A stretch of DNA of 21,944 nt from Lachnospiraceae bacterium (GTDB lineage: Bacteria; Bacillota_A; Clostridia; Lachnospirales; Lachnospiraceae): contig JAILCT010000073.1 of the NCBI GenBank assembly GCA_024690425.1, positions 1-21,944 on the forward strand, in the 5' to 3' direction. A program made the position numbers and the translations under genes. The notes beneath the pieces are model-generated. The model saw only the letters and a program-made list of their open reading frames with translations, did not search any database and was not told the DNA's origin. Numbering within the stretch: the stretch's first letter is position 1; every line of letters begins with the position of its first letter. Below, one piece after another: positions 8,659 to 16,916 of this stretch.

Positions 8659-8686
8659 ATTATATAGGATATAAAGTTGGTGTCAA
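8659..8686 (-). promoter_or_regulatory. Consensus sigma-A promoter for glmS
   Basis: On the minus strand TTGACA (8686-8681) and TATAAT (8664-8659) are exact consensus hexamers 16 bp apart. The -35 box overlaps the TGA stop of the upstream aminotransferase gene (8685-8683). The predicted start near 8652 gives a leader of about 120 nt. Confidence 0.85.
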
Positions 8687-9840
8687 GATGAATGAACACC
8701 CTTCTTAAGCCGTGATAATCCATCCATCAAGACGCATCTCGGGCATGCAATATTCATCCTTAAAAAGTTCCGTCCCTGCTCCCCGAAGATATATCCCGGA
8801 GACAGGAACAGGCCTGTTTTTTTCCTTAAGGAAGCACCGAATCCGGAAACATCACCCTTCACTGCCGATATATCAAGCCATATAAGATAAGTTGCTTCAC
8901 CTCTTACAGCCTTTATTTCAGGGATCTCCTTAAGCAGGAAATCCTCTACTGTCCTTCTGTTTTCCGACACATAAAGAAGGAGTTCATCAAGCCACCCCTC
9001 ACCTCTCTCAAATGCAGTGATGGCAGCAACACTCGCAAATGAATTGGGCTCGGACAGTTCATCCGTATCGAATGCCTTCTTTACTTTTTCTCTTAATTCA
9101 GGATCACTTACATATGCTGCCGCGGTCTTAAGTCCGGCAAGATTAAATGCCTTGGTAGGTGCGATACATGATATACCCACTTGGGCACACGTATCCGATA
9201 CGGAAGCAAAGGGATTATAACCTTTTCCCGGTTCGGTCAGGTCGCAGTGGATCTCATCAGATATCACTGTCACGCCATGCTTCTTAGCCAGCTTTCCTAT
9301 TGATGCAAGTTCCTCCTTCCCCCATATCCTTCCCGAAGGATTCTGGGGATTGCACAGCAGCATAAGGGAAGTGGCGGGATCAGCCATTTTAAGCTCAAGG
9401 TCATCAAAATCAATTTCATAACTGCCGTTCCTATATATAAGCGGATTCGCCTGCACCCTGCGTCCGTTACCCTTGATTATGCTAAAGAAACAGTTATAAA
9501 CCGGAGGCTGTATCAGAACATTGCTTCCGGGTTCCGTAAGGGCACGTATCATGGATGAGATCGCAGGTATAACACCCACGCAGAAAATAAGGCCATCCTT
9601 CTTCATCCTGAAGCCGTGTCTTCTTTCCCACCAGCCTGTATATGCATCGTACCATTCATCCTGGATAACCGGATATCCCAGTATTCCGTGGTCAAGCCTT
9701 TCCCGTATCCCGTCAAGGATTTCGGGTGCAGCCTTAAAATCCATGTCCGCAACCCACATTGGAAGCTCATTCTCCTTAACATCCCACTTTAAAGAATCGG
9801 TATCTCTTCGGTTTATAACAGAATCAAAATCGTATTTCAT
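8683..9840 (-). CDS. PatB/MalY-type PLP-dependent C-S lyase (aminotransferase fold)
   Basis: A 385-residue cytoplasmic fold-type I PLP enzyme. The N-terminus (YDFDSVINRRDTDSLKWD, then LPMWVADMDF) is the hallmark of the PatB/MalY subgroup, whose members mostly cleave cystathionine or cysteine C-S bonds rather than transaminate. SDEIHCDL (194-201) contains the Asp that contacts the pyridine nitrogen, NPQNPSGR is the conserved substrate-pocket segment, and Lys230 in APTKAFNLAGL is the expected Schiff-base lysine. Length fits the family (about 390). GGAGGAC lies 4 nt before the ATG. mnmA lies 26 nt upstream on the same strand, so the two probably form an operon; both touch sulfur metabolism, though a functional link is inference. 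Whether it is a cystathionine beta-lyase or another C-S lyase cannot be told from sequence alone. Confidence 0.9.
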   Translation of the reverse strand: MKYDFDSVINRRDTDSLKWDVKENELPMWVADMDFKAAPEILDGIRERLDHGILGYPVIQDEWYDAYTGWWERRHGFRMKKDGLIFCVGVIPAISSMIRALTEPGSNVLIQPPVYNCFFSIIKGNGRRVQANPLIYRNGSYEIDFDDLELKMADPATSLMLLCNPQNPSGRIWGKEELASIGKLAKKHGVTVISDEIHCDLTEPGKGYNPFASVSDTCAQVGISCIAPTKAFNLAGLKTAAAYVSDPELREKVKKAFDTDELSEPNSFASVAAITAFERGEGWLDELLLYVSENRRTVEDFLLKEIPEIKAVRGEATYLIWLDISAVKGDVSGFGASLRKKTGLFLSPGYIFGEQGRNFLRMNIACPRCVLMDGLSRLKKGVHSS

Positions 9841-9866
9841 TTAAGTCCTCCAGAATAGATATTATG

Positions 9867-10940
9867 CTAAATTCTGCTTCGCAGAATGGTGCCTCCTCCA
9901 ATTACACAGTCTTCATCGTCGTAGAAGACGGCAGACTGACCGGGAGAGGGTGCCTTGACAGGCTCTTCAAATGTGATCTTAACATGGTCCTCATCGATAC
10001 CTTCAACGTACGAGGAGGCCGCCTTGTGATGGTAGCGGATCTTGGTCCTTGCCTTTAGCTTCCCGCCGGGTTCAAGACCTTCGATGCCCATGTAATTTAC
10101 CCTGTCACATACAATAACATCTGTCATCACAGAGGCTTCGTCCCCTATGACGATCTGATTTTTTGTAACATCTATCTCCTTTACATAGGCCGGATACCCA
10201 AGCGGGAGTCCCAGACCCTTACGCTGGCCGACCGTATAGTGGAATATCCCCTTATGGCGTCCCAGTACATTTCCATCCTCGTCAACAAAGTCACCCTCTC
10301 CCGGCAGCTCCCTATCCGTATTGGCCCTTATATAGTCCGTATAATGACCGTCCGGAACAAAACAGATCTCCTGGGAATCGGGCTTGTCCGCGACAGGGAT
10401 CCCTGCCTTAAGAGCAATACTCCGGACTTCATCCTTACTGTAATCCCCAAGCGGCATAAGGGTCCTTGCAAGCTGGTCCTGACCCAGCCTGTACAGCATA
10501 TAGGTCTGGTCCTTGGCCGCATGCCTGGCTGTCTTTACCGAATATCGACCGTTATCTTTCTTCACGACATAGGCATAATGACCGGTTGCCACATAGTCAG
10601 CCCCCAGCACATCGGCGTGATAGAGCATCCTTTCCCATTTGATCGCCCTGTTGCACACGACACATGGATTAGGAGTCAGGCCCTTAAGGTATTCCTCTAC
10701 AAAGGGATCGGTTACATATTTCTTAAACTCTGACAGACAGTTAAAGGCATGGTAGGTGATCCCTATCATGCCTGCAACTCTTCGCGCATCATCTATCTCG
10801 CAGCAACGTCCTTCTTCACCCTCATCCGATACCCAGGTCCGAAGGGTCACCCCGATAACTTCATGTCCCTGTTCTTTTAAAAGGTATGCACAGACGGCGC
10901 TGTCAACGCCGCCCGACATACCCACGATCACTTTGCTCAT
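9867..10940 (-). CDS. mnmA: tRNA-specific 2-thiouridylase MnmA
   Basis: A 357-residue cytoplasmic enzyme that adds sulfur to U34 of Lys, Glu and Gln tRNAs using ATP and persulfide sulfur. SGGVDSAV near residues 9-16 is the PP-loop for tRNA adenylation. The two catalytic cysteines are present: Cys96 in NPCVVCNRAIKW and Cys193 in DSQEICFV. TGHYA (119-123) and YTVGQRKGLGLP are further family motifs. Length fits MnmA (about 360). AGGAAGAA precedes the ATG. The downstream neighbour is the PatB-like lyase (26 nt). A short perfect palindrome (ATTCTGC-ttc-GCAGAAT, 9880-9896) overlaps the end of the gene. A moderate promoter lies 46 nt upstream. Confidence 0.96.
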   Translation of the reverse strand: MSKVIVGMSGGVDSAVCAYLLKEQGHEVIGVTLRTWVSDEGEEGRCCEIDDARRVAGMIGITYHAFNCLSEFKKYVTDPFVEEYLKGLTPNPCVVCNRAIKWERMLYHADVLGADYVATGHYAYVVKKDNGRYSVKTARHAAKDQTYMLYRLGQDQLARTLMPLGDYSKDEVRSIALKAGIPVADKPDSQEICFVPDGHYTDYIRANTDRELPGEGDFVDEDGNVLGRHKGIFHYTVGQRKGLGLPLGYPAYVKEIDVTKNQIVIGDEASVMTDVIVCDRVNYMGIEGLEPGGKLKARTKIRYHHKAASSYVEGIDEDHVKITFEEPVKAPSPGQSAVFYDDEDCVIGGGTILRSRI

Positions 10941-10985
10941 CGCATTTCTTCCTAAGGCATATGGTTTCCGTTGAAATACGATTCT

Positions 10986-11014
10986 AGTTTATCGCTGATG
11001 CTTACATTCTTCAA
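10986..11014 (-). promoter_or_regulatory. Probable sigma-A promoter for mnmA
   Basis: On the minus strand TTGAAG (11014-11009) and TAAACT (10991-10986) are separated by 17 bp, between araA and mnmA. Each hexamer deviates from consensus, so this is moderate evidence. No terminator is visible after araA, so read-through into mnmA is also possible. Confidence 0.5.
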
Positions 11015-11022
11015 CTAAATTC

Positions 11023-12519
11023 TTATCTGTAGAAGATCTCTCCCAACTTAAGATCCTTCTTAAATGCCGGGATCGTTGTATTCTTATCTATGATGACCGC
11101 TTCAATTCCCGACATCTCTGCCCAGTCAGCCATCTGGTCCACGGTAAGGTCATACGTGAATGCCGTGTGGTGTGCTCCGCCTGCAAGGATCCACGCTTCA
11201 GCACCTGTATAGAGATCGGGATAAGGTGTCCAGTAGTTGGTCGCAACCGGAAGCTCAGGCATGGGCTTCTCAGTCTTCTTACACTCAACCTCATTTAAGA
11301 TAAGGCGGAACCTGTTGCCAAGGTCAACGAGCGAAGCGGCTACGCCTCTTCCTTCCTTTGATGTAAATACGAGTCTTGCGGGATCTTCCCTGTCACCCAT
11401 TGAAAGTGGCTTAACCCTTATGCTTATGGGGCCGTCTGCGATCGAAGGACATATCTCAAGCATGTGGGCCTCAAGGATCCCTTCCTTACCCCTTACGAGA
11501 TTGTAGGTGTAATCCTCCATCATGGAAGTTCCCTTGGCATCCTTCATACCCTCGGTCATGATCTTCATAAGACGGACCATTGCGGCAACCTTCCAGTCAC
11601 CTTCGGCACCGAAGCCGTAGCCCTTCTCCATGAGACGCTGTATTGCAAGTCCGGGAAGCTGCTTAAGTCCTCCGAGATCACCAAAATGAGTTACTATAGC
11701 CTGGTAATTCTTCTCCTCAAGGAATTTCTCGAATCCGAGCTCAATCCTTGCCTGAACCGCAACATGCTTCTTAAACTCTTCGGGATCACGTCCGTCAAGG
11801 ATTATGTTGTACTTGGCGTAATATTCATCAAGGAGCTCATTTACCTGAGCATCGCTCACATCATTGACGCTCTCAACGATGCTGTTTACGGGATATGCAT
11901 CAACTTCCCAGCCGAACTTGATCTGTGCCTCTACCTTATCGCCTTCGGTAACGGCAACATTCCTCATGTTGTCCGCAACCCTCATGACTCTGATATGGCT
12001 TGACTCCATAAGGCCGACCGCAGTTCTCATCCATGATGCGATGCGTCTCCTTACCTCGTCATCCTTCCAGTAGCCGACAACCACCTTACGCTCTATCCTC
12101 ATCCTGCTCACTATATGGCCGTATTCCCTGTCACCGTGAGCTGCCTGATTCTCATTCATGAAATCCATATCGATCGTATCGTAAGGGATCTCTTCATTAT
12201 ACTGGGTATGAAGATGAAGAAGAGGCTTTCTGTATTCCTGAAGACCTAAGATCCATGACTTTGCAGGGGAAAATGTATGCATCCATGTGATCACGCCTGC
12301 GCATGATTCATCGGCATTGGCCTCGTTGAATGTCTGTCTGATGAGCTGATTTGTGATAAGGACCGGCTTCCATACAACTTCATAGGGAAGCAGGCCTGAC
12401 TTGTTGAGTTCATCAACTATCTCCTTGGAATGAGCGGCAACATGCCTTAATACCTCATCTCCGTAGAGATCCTGTGAACCCGTGCAGAACCAAAACTTGT
12501 ACTCTTTTTTCTTTATCAT
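11023..12519 (-). CDS. araA: L-arabinose isomerase
   Basis: A 498-residue Mn-dependent cytoplasmic enzyme that converts L-arabinose to L-ribulose. The N-terminus YKFWFCTGSQDLYGDE is the AraA signature. CAGVITWMHTFSPAKSWILG, LLHLHTQYNEEIPYDTIDMDFMNENQAAHGDREYG-type sequence, GYGFGAEGDWK (a metal-ligand Glu region), SMMEDYTYNL (second Glu) and GGAHHTAFTYDLT (His region) follow in family order. ATG 12519 has GGAGGG about 9 nt upstream; an in-frame extension to 12606 overlaps the upstream regulator's end and is rejected. No araB or araD is present here, so the rest of the pathway must lie elsewhere. The regulator gene lies 65 nt upstream, with AraR-like boxes between them. Confidence 0.97.
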   Translation of the reverse strand: MIKKKEYKFWFCTGSQDLYGDEVLRHVAAHSKEIVDELNKSGLLPYEVVWKPVLITNQLIRQTFNEANADESCAGVITWMHTFSPAKSWILGLQEYRKPLLHLHTQYNEEIPYDTIDMDFMNENQAAHGDREYGHIVSRMRIERKVVVGYWKDDEVRRRIASWMRTAVGLMESSHIRVMRVADNMRNVAVTEGDKVEAQIKFGWEVDAYPVNSIVESVNDVSDAQVNELLDEYYAKYNIILDGRDPEEFKKHVAVQARIELGFEKFLEEKNYQAIVTHFGDLGGLKQLPGLAIQRLMEKGYGFGAEGDWKVAAMVRLMKIMTEGMKDAKGTSMMEDYTYNLVRGKEGILEAHMLEICPSIADGPISIRVKPLSMGDREDPARLVFTSKEGRGVAASLVDLGNRFRLILNEVECKKTEKPMPELPVATNYWTPYPDLYTGAEAWILAGGAHHTAFTYDLTVDQMADWAEMSGIEAVIIDKNTTIPAFKKDLKLGEIFYR

Positions 12520-12534
12520 GTGTAGACCCTCCAC

Positions 12535-12601
12535 TTGTACGTTTAATGTTACAAGCTTATTGTCAAACTTGTATGTACAACCCGTCAAGTTGTACGGTTT
12601 A
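12535..12601. promoter_or_regulatory. AraR-like operator region and araA promoter
   Basis: The best site is a palindrome at 12569-12580 (TTGTAtgTACAA), matching the half-sites of known Bacillota AraR boxes. Weaker copies sharing TTGTAC lie at 12590-12601 (21 bp away, about two helical turns, within the end of the regulator gene) and 12535-12546. On the minus strand a TTGACA -35 box (12566-12561) directly abuts the palindrome; no good -10 box is visible at the usual spacing. This arrangement suggests repression of araA relieved by arabinose. Confidence 0.7.
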
Positions 12602-13661
12602 CACATGAGTTCCCGATTATCACCTCGGGATCTATTATGACCCTCTTCTCTACCTTCTCGCCCCTAATCATTGCAAGCAGCATATCTGCCGCAATGCGTC
12701 CAAGCTCCTCCTGGGGATGAGCCACGGTGGTAAGGCTCAGTCCGCTGTTGCCTCTCGTCTGCGAATTGTCGTAGCCTGTTATCGAGATATCCTCAGGCAC
12801 CTTAAGTCCCATTTCCCTTATAGCCTTTACAAGGTGAAGGGCAACCTGATCATTGTAGGCAACTATCGCATCTATTGACTTTCCCTTCCTGATCATTTCC
12901 TGAAGGATCACATAAGGATGTACGGCCCTGTCTTCCGTATAAAACCAGATGACATTACCCGGATCGTATGTAAGTCCCGCTTCGGCGAGAGCCTTCGCAT
13001 AACCCTTATGCCTGTTCTGTCCCTGTGTATCATCGCTTTTAAATACTCCGAGAATGTTCTTGTGGCCAAGTTCAATAAGATATCTGGTCATAAGATATGC
13101 TCCCTTCTCATCATCCATAAGGACATGGACCCGGTCCTGCATGACCGAATACTCACCCTGGATGAAGATATAGGGTACCCCATATTTGTCCAGTTTATCG
13201 TACATATCTTTATGCTTGCAGAATACATTGCTCTTGCTCGGTTCGATTATTATGCCGTCAATGTTCTTCTCCAGGAGCTCTTCAAGGCACTTTATTTCTC
13301 TGGTCCTTGAATTGTTCGTATTCTTAAGTATGATACTGTATCCGTTCTCTGTGAGCACATCGTCAATGCCGCTTATGACCTTGGGAAATATATAATCGGA
13401 CAGGTAGGTCATAACGACCGCTATATCCCTTGATTCCTTCTTGAATCTTGATGCATCCGAACAGTAAGTACCGCTGCCGTGGACAGCATGGATAAAACCC
13501 TCGTTCTGAAGCTCCGAAAGGGCCTTTCTGACCGTCTGTCTGCTGACGCCGTATTTTTCCGAAAGGACATTCTCCGACGGTATCCTGTCTCCGGGTCTTA
13601 TATGTTCTTCAAGTATCTGACTTTTAATATCTTCTTCTATCTGCCTGTATTTAAGTGTCAT
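12585..13661 (-). CDS. araR: GntR/LacI-type arabinose regulator (AraR-like)
   Basis: A 358-residue transcription factor. Residues about 1-67 form a GntR-type winged helix (KYRQIEEDIKSQI, then PSENVLSEKYGVSRQTVRKALSELQNEGFI and HGSGTYC). From about residue 80 a LacI/periplasmic-binding-protein-type sugar domain follows (DIAVVMTYLSDYIFPKVISGI, IIIEPSKSN, DAIVAYNDQVALHLVKAIREMG, SITGYDNSQ), the domain order of Bacillus AraR. ATG 13661 is preferred: GAGGG lies 11 nt upstream and the putative -10 box at 13700-13705 would leave almost no leader for the alternative GTG start at 13688. It lies directly upstream of araA with AraR-like boxes between, which supports arabinose as the effector. Divergent from the HD-GYP gene. 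Confidence 0.9.
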   Translation of the reverse strand: MTLKYRQIEEDIKSQILEEHIRPGDRIPSENVLSEKYGVSRQTVRKALSELQNEGFIHAVHGSGTYCSDASRFKKESRDIAVVMTYLSDYIFPKVISGIDDVLTENGYSIILKNTNNSRTREIKCLEELLEKNIDGIIIEPSKSNVFCKHKDMYDKLDKYGVPYIFIQGEYSVMQDRVHVLMDDEKGAYLMTRYLIELGHKNILGVFKSDDTQGQNRHKGYAKALAEAGLTYDPGNVIWFYTEDRAVHPYVILQEMIRKGKSIDAIVAYNDQVALHLVKAIREMGLKVPEDISITGYDNSQTRGNSGLSLTTVAHPQEELGRIAADMLLAMIRGEKVEKRVIIDPEVIIGNSCVNRTT

Positions 13662-13698
13662 TCCCGTACTCAGCCCTCTTTTGGACACATTTTCTTAA

Positions 13699-13705
13699 TA
13701 TAATA
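13699..13705. promoter_or_regulatory. Overlapping divergent -10 elements
   Basis: TATAAT on the plus strand (13699-13704) overlaps TATTAT on the minus strand (13705-13700). They are correctly placed for the HD-GYP gene (start site near 13711) and for the AraR gene (start site near 13693). Neither has a good -35 box at 16-18 bp, so both would be weak or activator-dependent. Confidence 0.4.
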
Positions 13706-13769
13706 CCATATGTCGCAAGAACGTCATAACGATTTTGACTTTTCATGTTCAAACACATATAATTTTCAT

Positions 13770-16175
13770 ATGTTGATTCAGTATCTGCAGGAGCACCAAT
13801 TGAATATAATGCTCATCCTGATCGGTATCGTCGGAATGCTGATCTTCTTTACTTGCATTTCAAGATCACTCTCCGGCAAGCGCAAGCTGAGCATGCTGGG
13901 ACTTGAACTCAGCGTTTTTCTTCTCCTGATAAGCGACAGGTTTGCTTATATATATAGGGGCGACCCGGGTGTTACCGGATATTATATGGTAAGGATATCC
14001 AATTTTCTGGTATTTGCCCTGTCTATAACCGCCTTATGGACATTTACGGTCTATCTGTCCGACCTTTATATGAACGAAGGCGGAATGACCGAATTTCCGC
14101 TACTCATTAAATGCGCCCATGTCCTGGCAGCTATCGGAGTGGTACTTATTATCGTTTCCCAGTTCACGGGGTTCTATTACACCTTTGATGACCGGAACAG
14201 GTATATGCGCTCTAAGGGAATATACATATGCTATGCAATACCGCTCATCATACTTATCCTGCTCATGATTACGATCGTTAAGTACAGGCACTGTCTTCGT
14301 GTTCGGGTAATGGTCCCTCTGCTCATGTTCGTATTCGTACCTTTCCTGGCGTCAATAATCCAGATATTCTGCTACGGAGTCTCGCTTACCAATATGTCTA
14401 TGGTGGGAATGGTGGTACTTCTTTACATCTTCTCCTTTGTTGACATGAACAGGACAGTGGAACGTGCCAACCAGATTGAGATCAACATGCTGAAGAAGGA
14501 GCGTAAGAACATGCACCTGCTGTTTGAACAGACAGCGGAAGCTCTTGCCAATGCGATCGATGCCAAAGATGCATACACCCATGGTCATTCCACGCGTGTG
14601 GCTGAATATTCAAGGGAGATCGCCAGGCTTTCCGGCCTCAGTGAAGATGCGATTAATGAAGTGTACTTTTCTGCCATGCTCCACGATGTCGGCAAGATTG
14701 GTATACCCGATCATATCATTAACAAGAACGGCAAGCTGACCGATGAGGAGTTCGCCATCATCAAGACCCATCCCGTCATCGGCAAGCAGATCCTGTCAAG
14801 TATCAGTCAGTCGCCTTACTTAAGCATAGGTGCGAATTATCATCATGAGCGTTACGACGGCAAGGGTTATCCCGAAGGGCTGCTTGGCGAGGATATACCC
14901 TGGATCGCCAGGATCATCGCCGTTGCAGATGCCTATGATGCCATGACTTCCAAGAGAAGCTACAGGGATACGGTTCCCCAGCACAAGGTAAGGGAGGAAC
15001 TCGTCAAGGGTTCGGGAACCCAGTTCGATCCCACATATGCCCATATCATGTTAAGCATGCTTGACAGTGATTCCGAATATCATCTGAAGGAAAAGGAGAA
15101 GGTCTCCGTTCTGGCCGGCCGCTCGGGTCTTTCCTGCAGCATGTACAGGGAGAGGGTATCCGAAGGTATATGGCTTACCCAGAAGCCCGTAAGCATTCAT
15201 TTCTCAAGCCGTGGGATGGAGGAGCATTCGTACAAGCACAGCATTCCCACCCTCATCATATTCGATTCATTGGATGCCCGTGTTCATGAAGACGAATACG
15301 TAAGGCGCGACCTTATATATACAGAGTATGCGACCATACGTCTTGACGGGCATATTGAGCAGGGAGCAGCCCGCAAGATACATACGAAGTTCACAGACAA
15401 CGAAGCATATGACTCTCCCGATTACGGAACACTTAACCGCAAGGGGATAGAATACGATATTTACGGCTTCAGGGTTAAGGATCATCTCTTCATAAGGATC
15501 ACAACCAAGTACCGTACCATGGAGATAACGATCGCGCTCGAGGACAGCACCCGCTACGCCTATATAGGCATAACAGGTGAGTACTGCGATATCAGCAATG
15601 TTGAACTTAAGAATTCGGATACTCCCGTTGCGGATGACAGCATAGAAAGGATCGCCGAGGAGATAAGCTACATTAATGTACCTGCCGGCGATGTTCCCAA
15701 TGTACAGGTGAACGGATGGCGGTCGGATTATTCCAGGGCCCTGCCTGTTACCGGTGATATGCGGATCACCTTTCACTCGATGAGCCTGCCGACAGCAAGG
15801 CTTGTATGGCATTGCCCCTTTGTTAACCTCTTTTATTCGGCAGACGGACAGCCTGAAGGTGAGGGATTTGATGATTATGCCGTGGTAAGGCTTGACGGCG
15901 AGGACTGGGATTCCAACGACCTTGCCGACAACAGCATAACCGTGACCAGGGATGATGATTTTGGCAACTGGGATAGATGGAAGGAACGCAACCGCGCCGG
16001 TCTTGACTGGGATGTGCTTGTTAAGAAGGACGGCAATTCGGTTACCGTGACAACATCCAACGCAGGCATACATTTAAGCTTCACTTCCGTGGCCAAGCAT
16101 GATCCGCCGGAATTCTACCTTGCCCTTACCGGAGATCAGGTTGCGATCACCAATATAAGGATCGAACATCTGTAA
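13770..16175 (+). CDS. Multi-TM HD-GYP domain protein (predicted cyclic-dinucleotide phosphodiesterase) with long unknown C-terminus
   Basis: An 801-residue membrane protein counted from ATG 13770. About seven hydrophobic segments fill residues 12-225, as in 7TM sensor N-termini, followed by a short helical linker. The HD-GYP domain spans about 255-440: HGHSTRVAEYS (His271), LHDVGKIGIP (His305-Asp306), HHERYDGKGYPEGL (His358-His359, GYP 366-368) and VADAYDAMTS, so its metal and substrate motifs look intact. Such domains usually hydrolyse c-di-GMP. The last 360 or so residues are soluble and match no family I know. The start is uncertain: 13710 has no ribosome site and would lie almost at the predicted start site; 13770 also lacks one; TTG 13800 has AGGAG 6 nt upstream but leaves almost nothing ahead of TM1. 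It is the only plus-strand gene and is convergent with the TlpA-like gene. Confidence 0.9.
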   Translation: MLIQYLQEHQLNIMLILIGIVGMLIFFTCISRSLSGKRKLSMLGLELSVFLLLISDRFAYIYRGDPGVTGYYMVRISNFLVFALSITALWTFTVYLSDLYMNEGGMTEFPLLIKCAHVLAAIGVVLIIVSQFTGFYYTFDDRNRYMRSKGIYICYAIPLIILILLMITIVKYRHCLRVRVMVPLLMFVFVPFLASIIQIFCYGVSLTNMSMVGMVVLLYIFSFVDMNRTVERANQIEINMLKKERKNMHLLFEQTAEALANAIDAKDAYTHGHSTRVAEYSREIARLSGLSEDAINEVYFSAMLHDVGKIGIPDHIINKNGKLTDEEFAIIKTHPVIGKQILSSISQSPYLSIGANYHHERYDGKGYPEGLLGEDIPWIARIIAVADAYDAMTSKRSYRDTVPQHKVREELVKGSGTQFDPTYAHIMLSMLDSDSEYHLKEKEKVSVLAGRSGLSCSMYRERVSEGIWLTQKPVSIHFSSRGMEEHSYKHSIPTLIIFDSLDARVHEDEYVRRDLIYTEYATIRLDGHIEQGAARKIHTKFTDNEAYDSPDYGTLNRKGIEYDIYGFRVKDHLFIRITTKYRTMEITIALEDSTRYAYIGITGEYCDISNVELKNSDTPVADDSIERIAEEISYINVPAGDVPNVQVNGWRSDYSRALPVTGDMRITFHSMSLPTARLVWHCPFVNLFYSADGQPEGEGFDDYAVVRLDGEDWDSNDLADNSITVTRDDDFGNWDRWKERNRAGLDWDVLVKKDGNSVTVTTSNAGIHLSFTSVAKHDPPEFYLALTGDQVAITNIRIEHL

Positions 16176-16212
16176 GATGTAAGATAATCCGGCATAATTC
16201 TTTCATTCATTT

Positions 16213-16878
16213 TTATTCCCCGTCTGTATATTCGAGAAGTTCGTTTATTATGCTTTCCCATTCTTCCCTGCTTCTTGATCCTACCATGGGGTCGGTAAGC
16301 AGCTCTCCGTTTTCATTCACAAAAAACGTCGTCGGGACTGCTGTGATCTGTGTATACTGAATAAGGTCCCCACCTGCGAAGCATATAGGATATTCCACGC
16401 CTGTCTGCTCTATGATGCTATCCGCATCCTTAAGGATATAAGGGATCAGACCTCCGCTTTCATAGTCAGTGGCATCCGTTGTCACACCCACGATCTCAAA
16501 ACCCTCATCCCGGTATTCCTTCTCAATCTCTGCCAGATCCGGCATTTCCCTTATACAGGGTCCGCAGAAGGTTCCCCAGAAGTTGAGCATGGTCACCCTG
16601 TTCCCGGCAACATACTCGGAGAGCCTGACTTTATTCTGAGATCTGTCATAAACCGTAAACCCTATTAGTTCGGCTTCCGAATCGGCATCATCATTATTCT
16701 CTTCATAGGATTTTTCCGTGCTGTCCGCCTCTTCCGTATACATATCTTCCGTATCAATGCCCAGGGCACTCTCTTCCGCTGCATCACTATCCTGCATAAC
16801 CTCATCAATCTCATCACAGGCGGTGATCAGACCGGCAACAAGAAAGGCCGCAGCAAAAAGACGTATCATTTTTCTCAT
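16213..16878 (-). CDS. TlpA/ResA-type thioredoxin-fold lipoprotein
   Basis: A 221-residue predicted lipoprotein with a signal peptide and lipobox LITAC (Cys21), so it acts outside the membrane. Residues 22-70 are an acidic, low-complexity tether. From residue 71 a thioredoxin fold follows with MLNFWGTFCGPCIREMP; the redox motif is Cys105-Gly-Pro-Cys108, and Pro182 in ITAVPTTFFV is the conserved cis-proline. This resembles ResA/TlpA reductants of extracytoplasmic disulfides. GAGGAA lies about 8 nt before ATG 16878. It follows the TIM-barrel gene by 38 nt with no terminator and is probably the last gene of that operon. No CcdA/DsbD-type electron donor or cytochrome gene is nearby, so partner and substrate are unknown. 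No clear terminator lies between it and the convergent HD-GYP gene. Confidence 0.9.
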   Translation of the reverse strand: MRKMIRLFAAAFLVAGLITACDEIDEVMQDSDAAEESALGIDTEDMYTEEADSTEKSYEENNDDADSEAELIGFTVYDRSQNKVRLSEYVAGNRVTMLNFWGTFCGPCIREMPDLAEIEKEYRDEGFEIVGVTTDATDYESGGLIPYILKDADSIIEQTGVEYPICFAGGDLIQYTQITAVPTTFFVNENGELLTDPMVGSRSREEWESIINELLEYTDGE

Positions 16879-16916
16879 AATATGTTCCTCATTTTAAAAC
16901 ACCTTATATCTCCGGT

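Noticed and set aside
9880..9896. Short palindrome at the end of mnmA as a terminator
   Set aside because: The 7-bp stem has no following T run and lies within coding sequence, and the next gene starts 26 nt after mnmA.
12520..12606. N-terminal extension of araA
   Set aside because: It overlaps the end of the regulator gene and the operator region; the ribosome site and the AraA signature fit ATG 12519.
15267..16073. A 268-codon minus-strand frame inside the HD-GYP gene
   Set aside because: It mirrors the plus-strand coding frame and carries no known motif; the plus-strand protein has clear domains and conserved motifs.
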